A stretch of 64,000 nt of DNA from Paraplanobispora siamensis (GTDB lineage Bacteria; Actinomycetota; Actinomycetes; Streptosporangiales; Streptosporangiaceae). The DNA is taken from NCBI RefSeq assembly GCF_016863175.1, contig NZ_BOOJ01000009.1:51691-115690 (forward strand), read 5' to 3'. The notes below the pieces were generated by a model that was not told where the DNA came from, searched no databases, and worked only from the letters and a program-made list of their open reading frames with translations. The position numbers and the translations under genes are program-made. This document shows, piece after piece, positions 36,995-46,128 of the stretch (the first letter of the stretch is position 1; each line of letters begins with the position of its first letter).

Positions 36995-38256
36995 CGGGCC
37001 ACCTCCCGGTAGATCTCCTCGAAGCGGGCCAGGGAGGCCCGGTGGTCGTGGGTCAGCGCGATGGCCCGGCTCGCCGCGCCCATCACGGTGCGCTGACCGG
37101 GCGAACCGAGCAGCGCGGTCAGGTGCCGGCCCAGCTCCCTGACGTCGCCGGGGGTGAACAGCCACCCGTTCTCGCCCGGGCGCACCAGGTGGGGCAGGGC
37201 CATCGCGTCGGCGGCCACCACCGGCAGGCCGGTGGCCATGGCCTCCAGGGTGGCGATGCTCTGCAGCTCCGCGACACCGGGCATGGCGAAGACGTCGGCG
37301 GCGGCGTAGGCCTGGGGGAGCATCCCGTCGGGGACGAACCCCAGGAAGCTCACGTGGTCGCCGACCCCGATGCGCCGCGCCAGCCTCTCCAGCGCCTCCC
37401 GCTGCCCGCCGGTGCCCACCAGCGCGAGCTGGACGTCGTCGCCGCTGAGGATGTACGGCATCGCGCGGATGAGCTCATCCAGGCGTTTCTCCTCGTCCAG
37501 GCGCCCCACGAACAGCACGGTGTCGCGGTCCGGCAGGCCGAACGCCTCGCGCGCCCACCTGCGGGGCTCGGCGCGCGGGTGGAAGCGCGCCAGGTCGATG
37601 CCGCACGAGATCGGCTCGACCGGGCTCGCGAAGCCCTTGCGGTCGAGCAGCCCGGCCGCGATCGGGGTCGGCGTGGTGATCCGGTCGGCGCGGGAGAAGA
37701 CCCGGTTGAAGTCGCGCCAGGCGAGGGCGCCCGCGCGCTCGCGGAGCGACCCGGGGATGTGCGCGAACTGGAAGAGGTTGTCGGGCATGAAGTGGTTGGT
37801 CGCGACCACCGGCACGCCCCCGCGCCGGGCCGCGGCGATCGCCGCGCGGCCGACCACGAAGTGCCCCTGCACGTGGACCACGTCCGGAGCGATGGAGTCG
37901 ACCAGCCGGTCGAGCCGGGTGGGCAGGCTGACCCGCATGGTCGGGTGCACCAGCAGCGGCGCGGAGCGCAGCCGGTGCACGGTCACCCCGTCGACGTGCT
38001 CGGTCCTGGCCGGGCCCTCGTCCGAGGCGCACACCACGTGGACCTCGTTGCCCCGCGCGGCCAGGCCGGTGGCGAGCCGGTGGGTGAAGTAGGCCGCGCC
38101 GTTCACGTCCGGCGGGTAGGTGTCGGTCCCGATCAGGACCCGGCGCGGCCGTACGGGGATCGGCCGGAGCGCGGGAGCGGGGGACGGGGTCGTGGCTGTG
38201 GTCGCGGTGGAGGCGGCTGAGACGGCTGAGGTGACCATGGGGGAGGCTCCGTTCAT
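36991..38256 (-). CDS. Family GT4-type glycosyltransferase
   Basis: A 421-residue GT-B glycosyltransferase. The N-terminal Rossmann part has VLIGTDTYPPDVNGAAYFTHRLA and VVHVQGHFVVGRAAI. The donor-binding half has LFVGRLDEEKRLDELI, FLGFVPDGMLPQAYAAADVF and the E-x7-E pattern in ELQSIATLEAMATGLPVVA. The likely reaction is transfer of a hexose to a lipid or small acceptor, as in mannosyltransferases of this type. It is coupled by ATGA overlaps to both neighbours (DMT transporter upstream, DUF998 downstream). A Thr/Ala-rich leader precedes residue 35. Confidence 0.88.
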   Translation of the reverse strand: MNGASPMVTSAVSAASTATTATTPSPAPALRPIPVRPRRVLIGTDTYPPDVNGAAYFTHRLATGLAARGNEVHVVCASDEGPARTEHVDGVTVHRLRSAPLLVHPTMRVSLPTRLDRLVDSIAPDVVHVQGHFVVGRAAIAAARRGGVPVVATNHFMPDNLFQFAHIPGSLRERAGALAWRDFNRVFSRADRITTPTPIAAGLLDRKGFASPVEPISCGIDLARFHPRAEPRRWAREAFGLPDRDTVLFVGRLDEEKRLDELIRAMPYILSGDDVQLALVGTGGQREALERLARRIGVGDHVSFLGFVPDGMLPQAYAAADVFAMPGVAELQSIATLEAMATGLPVVAADAMALPHLVRPGENGWLFTPGDVRELGRHLTALLGSPGQRTVMGAASRAIALTHDHRASLARFEEIYREVAR

Positions 38257-39083
38257 CGGGCTGTCGGGGCGTGTGCGGGCGACATCGGAGTGGTGCGGGC
38301 GAGCGCGAGGGTCCCGGCGGCGGTCAGGGCCGCCGCGGCCAGGGCGGTGAGGGTGCTCGCCGGTCCCGTGGGCAGCGGCTCGCCGAGCAGCAGCGCTCCG
38401 AGGACCACCGCGGTGAGCGGGTCGGCCACCTGAAGGGCGGCGAAGGCCGGGCCGAAGCGGCCGGCGGCGTAGGCGCGCTGCAACAGTCCCAGCGCGACCA
38501 GGGCGGGCAGCGGAGCGGCCAGCAGGAGCCACAGCTCCCGGTTGCCGTCGACCAGGACGCGGGCGAGGGTGGCGGTGGCGCCGTACAGCACGCCCGCCCC
38601 CGTGGCCAGCAGCACCGCCCGCGCGGCGGGGGCGCGGCCCAGGGCGGCGGTCCACAGGAGGAGGGAGACGGCGGCCGCCCCCGCGAGCAGGGCCACCGCC
38701 TCCCCGGTGCCGAGATACGGCGGGTCGGAGTGCTCCGGTATGACCAGCACCAAGCCCATGAGCCCGATGGCGATCACGGCGGCGGCGGCCAGTTCGCCGG
38801 GCTGCGGCCTGCGGCGTTGCAGGGCGGCGGCGCACGGGAGGGCGAACAGGAGGCTGGCCACGCCCATCGGCTGGACCACCGTGAGCGGGCCGTACTTGAG
38901 CGCGACGATGTGCAGGGCCGTGCCCGCGCCGATCGCCAGGCCGCCGAGCAGCCACCGGGGCCGCCGCAGCAGCCGGCGCAGGTTGGGACCGGCCGCGCCC
39001 GCAGCCTCGAACTGCTGCAGGGCGGCGCCGGCCGCGAAGAACAGCGAGCCCAGCAGGGCCAGTCCGGCCGCAAGCACGGTCAT
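38253..39083 (-). CDS. DMT-superfamily transporter-like membrane protein
   Basis: A 276-residue protein with nine to ten hydrophobic helices in two related halves, as in EamA/NIPA-type proteins. The sequence ALKYGPLTVVQPMGVASLLFALP is typical of the NIPA-like Mg2+-transporter branch. ATG 39083 follows GGGAGGA. The stop overlaps the glycosyltransferase start, so the three-gene unit is probably one transcript. Substrate unknown. Confidence 0.82.
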   Translation of the reverse strand: MTVLAAGLALLGSLFFAAGAALQQFEAAGAAGPNLRRLLRRPRWLLGGLAIGAGTALHIVALKYGPLTVVQPMGVASLLFALPCAAALQRRRPQPGELAAAAVIAIGLMGLVLVIPEHSDPPYLGTGEAVALLAGAAAVSLLLWTAALGRAPAARAVLLATGAGVLYGATATLARVLVDGNRELWLLLAAPLPALVALGLLQRAYAAGRFGPAFAALQVADPLTAVVLGALLLGEPLPTGPASTLTALAAAALTAAGTLALARTTPMSPAHAPTAR

Positions 39084-39230
39084 GCGCACTCCTCCCAGAG
39101 CCGATCAAGACATGGCGAGATGGCCGCAACACCTCGTCGAGGCGTCCGGAGGGGGTCTTCCGGGGGACCAGTGGCAGCGTCCCGCGCCGGGGAAGTCCGC
39201 AACCATCGGGGATCGCCCTGAGTTCGGCGG

Positions 39231-39264
39231 GAGATCCCTGAGAGCCGGGTAGGGGAAGCCCCCT
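39231..39264 (-). promoter_or_regulatory. Possible regulatory elements upstream of the DMT gene
   Basis: In the 313-bp gap before the next gene, the minus strand carries AGGGATCTC (39231-39239) and AGGGGGCTTCCCC (39252-39264), a GGGG/CCCC dyad. Both words recur, in the opposite order, upstream of the DedA gene. No other gene or element is seen in this interval. Confidence 0.35.
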
Positions 39265-39396
39265 TGACGGGGGCCGGGGCGCGGGGCGGCGATCGTCGGC
39301 GGGATGCCGGGAGGAGCGGTGGTGCTCGGTGGTTCTCGGTGGTTCTCGGCGGCCTTCGGAGGGCCGGGCCTTGCGGGGGAGCCCGGCCCGGCCGGG

Positions 39397-40038
39397 TCAG
39401 TCGGCGGCGTAGGCGGGCTCGGCCTCCGGGGCCGGGGCCGGAACGGGGGCGGTGCGGCGGTGGCGCACGTACCGGACGACCTCGACGATCACCGTGATCG
39501 TCACGGCGATGCCCAGACCCAGCAGCAGGCCCTTGAACGGGTCGTGCTCGAAGGCGGCCCCGCCCACGTAGCCGATCAGGACCGAGTAGACGGCCCAGGA
39601 GGAGGCGGCGATCGCGTCGAAGAAGGCGAAGGAGCGGCGGCGGTAGGCGACCGCGCCCATGGTCAGCGTGCACGCCGTACGGCCGCCGGGGATGTAGCGG
39701 GCCACCACCAGGACGAGCCCGCCCCGCTCGGCCAGCGCCTGCTCGGCCCAGGCGAACGCCTTGGCGCTGCGCTTGCCGTTGCGGAGCTTGTCGTTGGTGG
39801 TGCGGCCGATGGCGTAGGAGATGTGGTCGCCGACGAACGCGCCCAGCGCCGCCACCGCGATCACCAGCGCCACGTCGGGGGCGCCGGTGGAGGCCGCGAA
39901 CACACCCGCGGTGATCACGGAGGTCTCGGCGGGGACGATGGGGAAGAAGCCGTCGAGCATCGCCAGCGCGAACAGCGCCAGATAGATCCAGGGGGAGGAC
40001 ATCGCCTGCTGGACGGCGTCGAGGATGGCATCGGTCAT
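39397..40038 (-). CDS. DedA-family membrane protein
   Basis: A 213-residue protein. The DedA features are LDGFFPIVPAETSVITAGVFA near the N-terminus, GDHISYAIGR, and the conserved VARYIPGGRTACTLTMGAVAYRRRSFAFFD loop. ATG 40038 follows TGGAG. The family moves phospholipid carriers (undecaprenyl phosphate) or other lipids across the inner membrane. A charged, Pro/Glu-rich tail ends the protein. Confidence 0.9.
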   Translation of the reverse strand: MTDAILDAVQQAMSSPWIYLALFALAMLDGFFPIVPAETSVITAGVFAASTGAPDVALVIAVAALGAFVGDHISYAIGRTTNDKLRNGKRSAKAFAWAEQALAERGGLVLVVARYIPGGRTACTLTMGAVAYRRRSFAFFDAIAASSWAVYSVLIGYVGGAAFEHDPFKGLLLGLGIAVTITVIVEVVRYVRHRRTAPVPAPAPEAEPAYAAD

Positions 40039-40105
40039 ATCCGGGCTCCAGGGGTTTCGGACGGTTCTCATGGCACGCTGACGGCCCGGCGATCTCCGGG
40101 ACATC

Positions 40106-40156
40106 GGGGAAGACCCCCTAGCCCGCGGGGCGTACCCCTGAGATCCCTCAGGGATC
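40106..40156 (-). promoter_or_regulatory. Possible regulatory elements upstream of the DedA gene
   Basis: The 318-bp region between the divergent DedA and kinase genes holds AGGGGGTCTTCCCC (minus strand, 40106-40119), the inverted repeat GATCCCT-C-AGGGATC (40142-40156) and AGGGATCTC (40140-40148). GACCGTATGG is repeated at about 40166 and 40208 on the plus strand. A response-regulator target is possible; this is inference. Confidence 0.35.
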
Positions 40157-40356
40157 CGTCACGTGGACCGTATGGGTGGTAGATGTCATGTCGCTTGCAT
40201 ATGGGTTGACCGTATGGATTGTGCAGGTTCGCCGGCATCGCACGAACGGCTCCGCCCACCCCTGACCTTCGTCGGGGGTGGGCCTGCCCCCTGAGGCGGA
40301 GGAAGGCGGGGTGAGGACGCCTGTAACGTCACGGGGTGACGGGCGAGAGGGGGCCG

Positions 40357-41682
40357 ATGAAGGAGAAGGCGGTCCGCCGGGCCGGGAGAGATCTGCTGCT
40401 CTGGGCGATCCTTTGCGTTCCGGTGCTCATCGTGCCCTCCGCCCCCGCGTGGCTGGGACCCGCCGTCGGCTGGAGGCCGGCGTGGACGGTCGTGGTGGGG
40501 GCGGTCTTCCTGGCGGCGGCCGTGCTCGCCCGCCGCCGGGCGCCGCTCGCCGTCGCACTGGCGGTTCTGGCGATGGGGTCGCTCAACGTCGAGGAGGGCT
40601 GGGCCACCACCCGGCTCGGGTGGGTCACCGAGCCGGTGAAGCTGGGACCGCTGAACGGGTTCACCCTCGCGGTCGTCGTCCTCAGCTACCAGGCCGGCCG
40701 CCGGATGCCCCGCATGCGGCTCGCCGGGGCGGCCTACGTCGCGACCGTGGGCGTCACCGCCGTCCTGGCCGCGGCCGTCTCCCTCGGCCCCGCGCCCAAG
40801 CCCGAGGCGGCGTTCTGGTCCTCGGTCCTGTCCGGCGTGCTGCTCTGGGCGGTCCTGCCGTGGGCGGTCGGGCTGGTGGTACGCCAGCGCGCGGAGTCCC
40901 GCGTCCGCGAGCAGGACCTCGTGGCCGCCCAGGCCCGCCTCCGCGAGCGCAACCGCATCGCCCAGGACATGCACGACTCGATCGGCCACGACCTCGCCCT
41001 GATCGCGCTGCGGGCCGCCGCCCTGGAGATGGCGCCCGACCTCGACGAGCGCTACCGCAGGGCGGCGGGGGAGCTGCGGGCCGCCGCCGGTGAGACCACC
41101 GAGCGCCTGCGCCTGGTCATCGGGGTGCTGCGTGAGGGGGAGGCGGTCCCGCTGACCCCGCTCCAGGAGAGCGTCGCGGGGATCGTGGATCGGGCGCGGG
41201 ACTCGGGCCTGGCGGTGGAACTGCGCGGGGACGGCGATCTGCGGGACCGTACGGCCTGCCGCGTGGTGCAGGAGGCGCTGACCAACGCCGCCAAGCACGC
41301 CCCCGGCGCCCCGGTGACGGTCGAGACGTCCGTCGAGGCGGGGGAGGTCACGGTGACCGTGCGCAACCGCGTCCCCGACGCCCCGCCCGCCCGGTCGCGC
41401 GGGGGCGGTCTGGGCCTGATCGGGTTGCGCGAGCGGGTACGGCTGGCCGGCGGCGCCTTCGAGGCCGCCCGCGGCCCGGAGGGCTTCACGGTCGTGGCGC
41501 GCTTCCCCCACGAGGCGGAGCCCTCCCACGAGGCGGAGCCCTCCCACGAGGCGGAGCCCTCCCACGAGGCGGAGCCCTCCCACGAGGCCCGGGCGGAACC
41601 TGCCCGCGAAACCCCGGCGGAGCCTTCCGGCGAGGGCGGCGAGAACACGGCGGACCGTGTCTCACCCGGCGGGGTGGCATGA
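40357..41682 (+). CDS. Sensor histidine kinase, NarL/DesK-type
   Basis: A 441-residue membrane kinase. About five hydrophobic helices make up the sensor part (about 12-175). The HisKA_3 H-box is RIAQDMHDSIGHDLALIALRA and the ATPase domain has VVQEALTNAAKHA and GGGLGLIGLRERV. ATG 40357 has a close AGAGGGGG; GTG 40336 is an alternative. The C-terminus is a low-complexity tail with five HEAEPS-like units. The response regulator is encoded 80 bp downstream, so the pair is a two-component system with unknown signal. Confidence 0.92.
   Translation: MKEKAVRRAGRDLLLWAILCVPVLIVPSAPAWLGPAVGWRPAWTVVVGAVFLAAAVLARRRAPLAVALAVLAMGSLNVEEGWATTRLGWVTEPVKLGPLNGFTLAVVVLSYQAGRRMPRMRLAGAAYVATVGVTAVLAAAVSLGPAPKPEAAFWSSVLSGVLLWAVLPWAVGLVVRQRAESRVREQDLVAAQARLRERNRIAQDMHDSIGHDLALIALRAAALEMAPDLDERYRRAAGELRAAAGETTERLRLVIGVLREGEAVPLTPLQESVAGIVDRARDSGLAVELRGDGDLRDRTACRVVQEALTNAAKHAPGAPVTVETSVEAGEVTVTVRNRVPDAPPARSRGGGLGLIGLRERVRLAGGAFEAARGPEGFTVVARFPHEAEPSHEAEPSHEAEPSHEAEPSHEARAEPARETPAEPSGEGGENTADRVSPGGVA
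41509..41588 (+). repeat. 18-bp tandem repeat in the kinase C-terminus
   Basis: Four identical 18-bp units from 41509 to 41580, then a partial fifth, encode HEAEPS repeats. A copy-number change would keep the frame. Confidence 0.95.
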
Positions 41683-41719
41683 TCCATTCACCGCCCGGCG
41701 GGGGCGGCGCGATCCCCGC

Positions 41720-41755
41720 CCTGCCGAACGTCCTGCCGAACGTCCTGCCGAACGG
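41720..41755 (+). repeat. 12-bp tandem repeat before the response regulator
   Basis: CCTGCCGAACGT occurs three times (last base differs in the third copy) between the kinase stop and the regulator ribosome site. A copy-number change here would alter the spacing between the two cistrons. Confidence 0.95.
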
Positions 41756-41761
41756 AGTGAC

Positions 41762-42454
41762 ATGATCCGGGTGCTGCTGGCCGACGACGAGACCATGATC
41801 CGCGCGGGGGTCCGCGCCATCCTGGCCGCCGACCCGGAGATCGAGGTGGTCGCCGAGGCGGGCGACGGGCGGGAGGCGATCGATCTGACGCTCGCCCACC
41901 GCCCCGACGTCGTCCTGCTCGACATCCGCATGCCCCGGCTGGACGGCCTGGCTGCGGTCGCCGAGCTGCGCCGGGCCGCGCCGGAGACCGGGGTGGTGAT
42001 GCTGACGACGTTCGGCGAGGACGAGTACATCGCCCGCGCGCTGGGGGAGGGCGCGAGCGGGTTCCTGCTCAAGACCGGTGACCCGCGCGAGCTGCTGGCC
42101 GGGATCCGCGCCGTCGCCGAGGGCGCCGCCTATCTGTCCCCGAAGGTCGCCCACCGGGTCATCACCGAGCTGACCGGCGGCCGGATGAGCCGTACGGCGG
42201 CCGCCCGCGAGCAGATCGGCGGCCTCACCCCGCGCGAGCGCGACGTCCTCGTCCTGGTCGGCGCGGGGCTGTCCAACGCCCAGATCGCCCGCAGGCTGCA
42301 CCTGGTCGAGGGCACCGTGAAGGCCCACGTGAGCGCGATCCTCACCCGCCTCGGCGCCCGCAACCGCGTCCAGGCCGCCATCCTGGCCTACGAGGCGGGC
42401 CTGGTCGACCCGGCGGCCTCCGAGTCCCGAATCTCGGAGGCGTCCGAGTCCTGA
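41762..42454 (+). CDS. LuxR/NarL-type response regulator
   Basis: A 230-residue regulator. The receiver domain has the acidic pocket ADDE, the phospho-acceptor Asp in VVLLDIRMPRLDG (about residue 53), Thr in MLTTFGEDEYI and Lys in GFLLKTGDPREL. The C-terminal LuxR helix-turn-helix is LTPRERDVLVLVGAGLSNAQIA. ATG 41762 follows CGGAGTGAC. It works with the kinase just upstream. Candidate targets are the GGGG/CCCC dyads near DedA, DMT and the next gene, but this is untested. Confidence 0.94.
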   Translation: MIRVLLADDETMIRAGVRAILAADPEIEVVAEAGDGREAIDLTLAHRPDVVLLDIRMPRLDGLAAVAELRRAAPETGVVMLTTFGEDEYIARALGEGASGFLLKTGDPRELLAGIRAVAEGAAYLSPKVAHRVITELTGGRMSRTAAAREQIGGLTPRERDVLVLVGAGLSNAQIARRLHLVEGTVKAHVSAILTRLGARNRVQAAILAYEAGLVDPAASESRISEASES

Positions 42455-42542
42455 GCCCCGGCGCGGTTCCTCCCCCGTGCGGGGGAGGGGGTTCCCCTCG
42501 GGGCGGGAGGAGGGGGAAGGGGCGGGCGGCGAGAGTCGGGGC

Positions 42543-43580
42543 ATGACTCAACTGATCGGCGACGCCCGGATGGGGGCTCTGCGTGTGACGGCGGTCGCGG
42601 TGGCCGCCGCGGGCACGCTGCCCTACATCACCTTGAAGGTCACCTGGCTGACCGGAGGGCGGCTGGGCCTCAACGACTCGGGGCTGACCTCGGACGCCGG
42701 CTTCTTCGGGCTCAATCTCCTGACCCTCGGCATGGACGCGGTGGCGCTGCTCATCGCGCTGGCCTTCCTGCGCCCGTGGGGGCGCCGGATCCCGGCGGGG
42801 CTGGTCCTGCTGCCCATGTGGGTCGGGATCGGCCTGCTGGCCCCGCTGCCCCTGCTGGCCCCGCTGACCGCGCTGGCCGCCGTGCTGGAGAAGGGCGCGG
42901 TCGTGCCGGCCGGCGCCCCGGTGGCCGGATGGGTCTACCTCGTCGTCTACGCCGGGTTCATCTGCCAGGGGATCGGCCTGGCGGCCGGGTTCCTGCACCA
43001 CGCGCGTCACCGCTGGCCCGCGGTGTTCGAGGCCCGGACCTCGGAAGGCGCGGCCGGTGCGGCGGGCCCGGCGCGGGAGCTGCAGACCTTCGTGGCGTGG
43101 GGCGCCGTGGCCGTCGCCGCGGTCCTGGTTGTGATCGACCTGGGGTGGGCGCTCGGCGCGGAGTACGGCCTCACCGCCGAGATGATCGCCCAGCGGAGGT
43201 TCGGCGCCCGGCTGCAGGACGGCGTGAACGCGGCCCTGGCCGCGGCCGCCGTGACCGGTCTGCTGACGGTCGTGCGGCGCCGCTCCGACCGGCCGCTGTG
43301 GATACCGGTGGCGCTGGCCTGGGTCGGGTCGGGCGGGATGTTCGGCTGGTCGCTGTGGAGCATGGTCGTCACCTTGACCCCGAACCCGCTGAACCCCGGC
43401 GGCGGCCAGGGCGTCACCGGGCTGGTCGGGCTGTTCACCCTGCTCACCGGCGCGGTCGTCGGGCTGGCCGGGATCTTCATCCTGGTGGGGCGGATCTCCG
43501 GCGACGTACGGGGCGGCGTGCGGGGCGGCGTACAGGGTGATGTGCGGGACGGCGTGCGGGGTGATGTGCGGGCGAGGTGA
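42543..43580 (+). CDS. Polytopic membrane protein of unknown function
   Basis: A 345-residue protein with about eight hydrophobic helices (VTAVAVAAAGTLPYITLKV, LVLLPMWVGIGLLAPLPLLA and others). No known domain is recognised with certainty. The C-terminus ends in repeated GDVRGGVRGGVQGDVRDGV units encoded by degenerate 12-bp repeats. It follows the two-component pair, with a GGGGGTTCCCC dyad in the gap (about 42480-42500), so it may be a target of that system. Confidence 0.7.
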   Translation: MTQLIGDARMGALRVTAVAVAAAGTLPYITLKVTWLTGGRLGLNDSGLTSDAGFFGLNLLTLGMDAVALLIALAFLRPWGRRIPAGLVLLPMWVGIGLLAPLPLLAPLTALAAVLEKGAVVPAGAPVAGWVYLVVYAGFICQGIGLAAGFLHHARHRWPAVFEARTSEGAAGAAGPARELQTFVAWGAVAVAAVLVVIDLGWALGAEYGLTAEMIAQRRFGARLQDGVNAALAAAAVTGLLTVVRRRSDRPLWIPVALAWVGSGGMFGWSLWSMVVTLTPNPLNPGGGQGVTGLVGLFTLLTGAVVGLAGIFILVGRISGDVRGGVRGGVQGDVRDGVRGDVRAR

Positions 43581-43677
43581 GATAGGCGCCCCCTGCGCCG
43601 GGTACGCCCTGCGCTGTACGGCACCGGCCGCCCCGCGGAGGATGCGGGGCGGCGGGGCGCACGGAAGGGTGAAGACC

Positions 43678-44550
43678 ATGAAGGTGAGCCTGAACATCAC
43701 GAACTACTCGTGGCCGGGCGGCGCGGAGAACCTGGCCGCCCGCCTCGGCGCGGTGGCCCGCACGGCCGACGAGGCGGGCCTGGACACCGTATGGGTCTCC
43801 GACCACCTGCTCCAGGCCGACCCCGGCGCCGCACCCGACGCGGAGATGCTCGAGGCGTACACGGTGCTGGGATTCCTGGCCGGGCAGACGCGCACGACCC
43901 GGCTCGGCACCATGGTGACCGGCGTCACCTACCGCCCGCCCGCCCTGCTGATCAAGGCCGTCACCACCCTCGACGTGCTCTCGGGCGGGCGCGCCTGGCT
44001 CGGGCTCGGCGCCGGGTACCACGAGGAGGAGGCGCGGGCCATGGGGCTGGACCTGCCGCCCGTGGCCGAGCGGTTCGAGCGGCTGGAGGAGACGCTCCGT
44101 CTGGCGCTCCAGATGTGGGCGGGCGACGAGACCCCCTTCGAGGGCGGGCACCACCGGCTGGAACGCCCGGTCGGCAACCCCCGCCCGCTGTCCTGGCCGC
44201 GCCCGCCGATCCTGGTCGGCGGGATGGGCGAGCGGCGGACGCTGCGCCTGGCGGCGCGCTACGCCGACGCGTGCAACCTCTTCGACGTCCCCGACGGCGG
44301 GCAGACGGTCAAGCACAAGCTCGCCGTCCTGGCCGGGCACTGCGAGGAGATCGGCCGGCCCTACGACGCGATCGACAAGACGCTGAGCACCCGGCTGCAG
44401 CCGGGTGAGACGGCGGATTCGTTCACCGGGCGCTGCGCCGCGCTCGCGGCGCTCGGGATCGAGCACGTGGTGGTGATCACCGGCGGCCCGTGGACCGAGG
44501 AGGCGGTGGAGACGCTCTGCGCCGCGGTCGGGGAGGTGCAGAGGCTCTGA
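43678..44550 (+). CDS. LLM-class flavin/F420-dependent oxidoreductase
   Basis: A 290-residue TIM-barrel oxidoreductase of the luciferase-like monooxygenase superfamily. Characteristic parts are VWVSDHLLQAD, RLGTMVTGVTYRPPALLIKAVTTLDVLSGGRAWLGLGAGY and PPILVGGMGERRTLRLAARYADACNL. ATG 43678 follows GGAAGGGTGAAG. In actinomycetes many such enzymes use coenzyme F420. The substrate is unknown and no partner gene is adjacent. Confidence 0.9.
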   Translation: MKVSLNITNYSWPGGAENLAARLGAVARTADEAGLDTVWVSDHLLQADPGAAPDAEMLEAYTVLGFLAGQTRTTRLGTMVTGVTYRPPALLIKAVTTLDVLSGGRAWLGLGAGYHEEEARAMGLDLPPVAERFERLEETLRLALQMWAGDETPFEGGHHRLERPVGNPRPLSWPRPPILVGGMGERRTLRLAARYADACNLFDVPDGGQTVKHKLAVLAGHCEEIGRPYDAIDKTLSTRLQPGETADSFTGRCAALAALGIEHVVVITGGPWTEEAVETLCAAVGEVQRL

Positions 44551-44587
44551 TCGGCGCGGGCCCGCGCCGGGAAGAGGCGCCCCGTGC

Positions 44588-45235
44588 TCAGGCGGTGATC
44601 GCGGCGGGGGCGGGCTCGTGGTTCAGGCGGCCCAGGACGCGGCGGAAGGCGTAGATCGAGACGGCCGCGGCCAGGCCGGTGATCGCGGCGACGGCCGAGG
44701 TGCGGATCAGCAGGTAGGTGCCGATCGACTGGTGCAGCAGCAGCCAGATGCTCACCGTGGAGTTGGCCAGCAGGACGAAGGCCCACAGCAGGGTGATGCG
44801 GGCGAAGAACCGGCGGACCCGCTCGTGCCTGAGCACCGCGGACGGCAGGTGGATGTAGTCGAGGGTCAGCTTCTGCACCAGCGGGCGGCGCAGCCGTACC
44901 GAGGCCAGGAAGACCATGCTGATGCAGATCGTGCCCAGCTCCGGCTGGAGGAAGAAGAACACCGGGCTCCCGGTCCACATGCTGATCAGCGTGCGCAGGG
45001 TGATCGCCAGAGCGGCCAGGAACATCGTCGCCGGGACCCGCACCCGCCGGACCAGCCGCCAGCCGATCCCCGCGTACACCCAGGTCGCCACCGCGATCAT
45101 CGCGCCGTTCTCGCCCAGGAGGGCCAGCGTGGCGTAGAAGACCGCGAGCGGGGCGACGACGGCTTCGAGCAGGCGGGGCACCGCCTGCCGGGCGAGGACG
45201 GTCAGGCGGGGCAGGACGACGTTCGGGTGGCTCAT
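44588..45235 (-). CDS. VC0807/DUF3159-like membrane protein
   Basis: A 215-residue protein with five or six hydrophobic helices. The family-like segments are AVVAPLAVFYATLALLGENG near the N-terminus and WTGSPVFFFLQPELGTICISMVFLASV in the middle, where a conserved charged residue is embedded. ATG 45235 follows GGAGCG. Function unknown. The 239-bp upstream interval to the LysE gene shows no clear element. Confidence 0.7.
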   Translation of the reverse strand: MSHPNVVLPRLTVLARQAVPRLLEAVVAPLAVFYATLALLGENGAMIAVATWVYAGIGWRLVRRVRVPATMFLAALAITLRTLISMWTGSPVFFFLQPELGTICISMVFLASVRLRRPLVQKLTLDYIHLPSAVLRHERVRRFFARITLLWAFVLLANSTVSIWLLLHQSIGTYLLIRTSAVAAITGLAAAVSIYAFRRVLGRLNHEPAPAAITA

Positions 45236-45474
45236 GACGCTCCACGGGACGGTGGACTGACCGGCGCTGGATGACTGGACAATTCGCGTCTACCCAGGCG
45301 AGGGATGTCCAGGCGTGCCCAGGGTAGGTTGACGCGCTTGCGGAACGGTTACTTCGGTGTACGCCGGCGGTTCACGCTACCCGGCCCGTCCGAGTGCTCA
45401 CTGCGGAATTCGGCATCCTGACCGTGTGGCCCAGGTCACGGGAGGTGAAAAGCCTTCCCGATCGGGACGGGGCC

Positions 45475-46128
45475 TCAGCCGATGGTGGAGGTGGCCAGCT
45501 TCGCGCCGAAGCCGACGAACAACCCGCCTGTAACCGCGGTGAAAGTCGCCGTCAGCACGCGCCGCCGCCGGAACTGCGCGGCCAGGTAGGTGCCACCGAA
45601 GATCAGCGCGCTCAGATAGAGCATGCTGAAGATCTGCAGGATCGTGCCCAGGATGAGGAACGACAGGGCGGGCGCGCTGTAGCCGGGGTCCACGAACAGG
45701 ACGAAGAAGGAGATGAAGAACAGGATCGCCTTCGGGTTGAGCAGGCTGATGATGAGCGCCCGGCGGAACGGGTTCGCGGCCGGCTCCACCGTCTCCTCCG
45801 CCGCCGCGGCGGCCGTCTTCGGGGACCGCCACGCCCGCCAGGCCCCCCGGATCATCTGGAAGCCCATCCAGGCCAGGTAGGCGCCTCCGGCGTACTTCAC
45901 CATGGCGGCCAGCAGCGGCGTGGTCTTCAGCACCGAGGCGGCCCCGGCCGCCGACAACGCCATCAGGACCGTGTCGCCGACGAACACCCCCGCCGCCCCG
46001 AGGTATCCCTGCCGCACCCCGTGCCGTGCGGCGGTGGCCAGGACGTAGAGCGAGTTGGGCCCGGGCAGCAGGATGATCAGAAACGCACCGATGGCGTAGG
46101 CCCAGATATCGGTGATGCCGAAGAACAT
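45475..46128 (-). CDS. LysE/LeuE-family amino-acid exporter
   Basis: A 217-residue membrane exporter with six hydrophobic helices. The N-terminal IGAFLIILLPGPNSLYVLATAARHG and the mid ALIISLLNPKAILFFISFFVLFVD segments are diagnostic of the RhtB/LeuE type. ATG 46128 follows TGGAG. An Lrp regulator gene lies upstream in the same orientation after a 326-bp gap, a pairing often seen for exporters induced by amino acids. Confidence 0.92.
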   Translation of the reverse strand: MFFGITDIWAYAIGAFLIILLPGPNSLYVLATAARHGVRQGYLGAAGVFVGDTVLMALSAAGAASVLKTTPLLAAMVKYAGGAYLAWMGFQMIRGAWRAWRSPKTAAAAAEETVEPAANPFRRALIISLLNPKAILFFISFFVLFVDPGYSAPALSFLILGTILQIFSMLYLSALIFGGTYLAAQFRRRRVLTATFTAVTGGLFVGFGAKLATSTIG

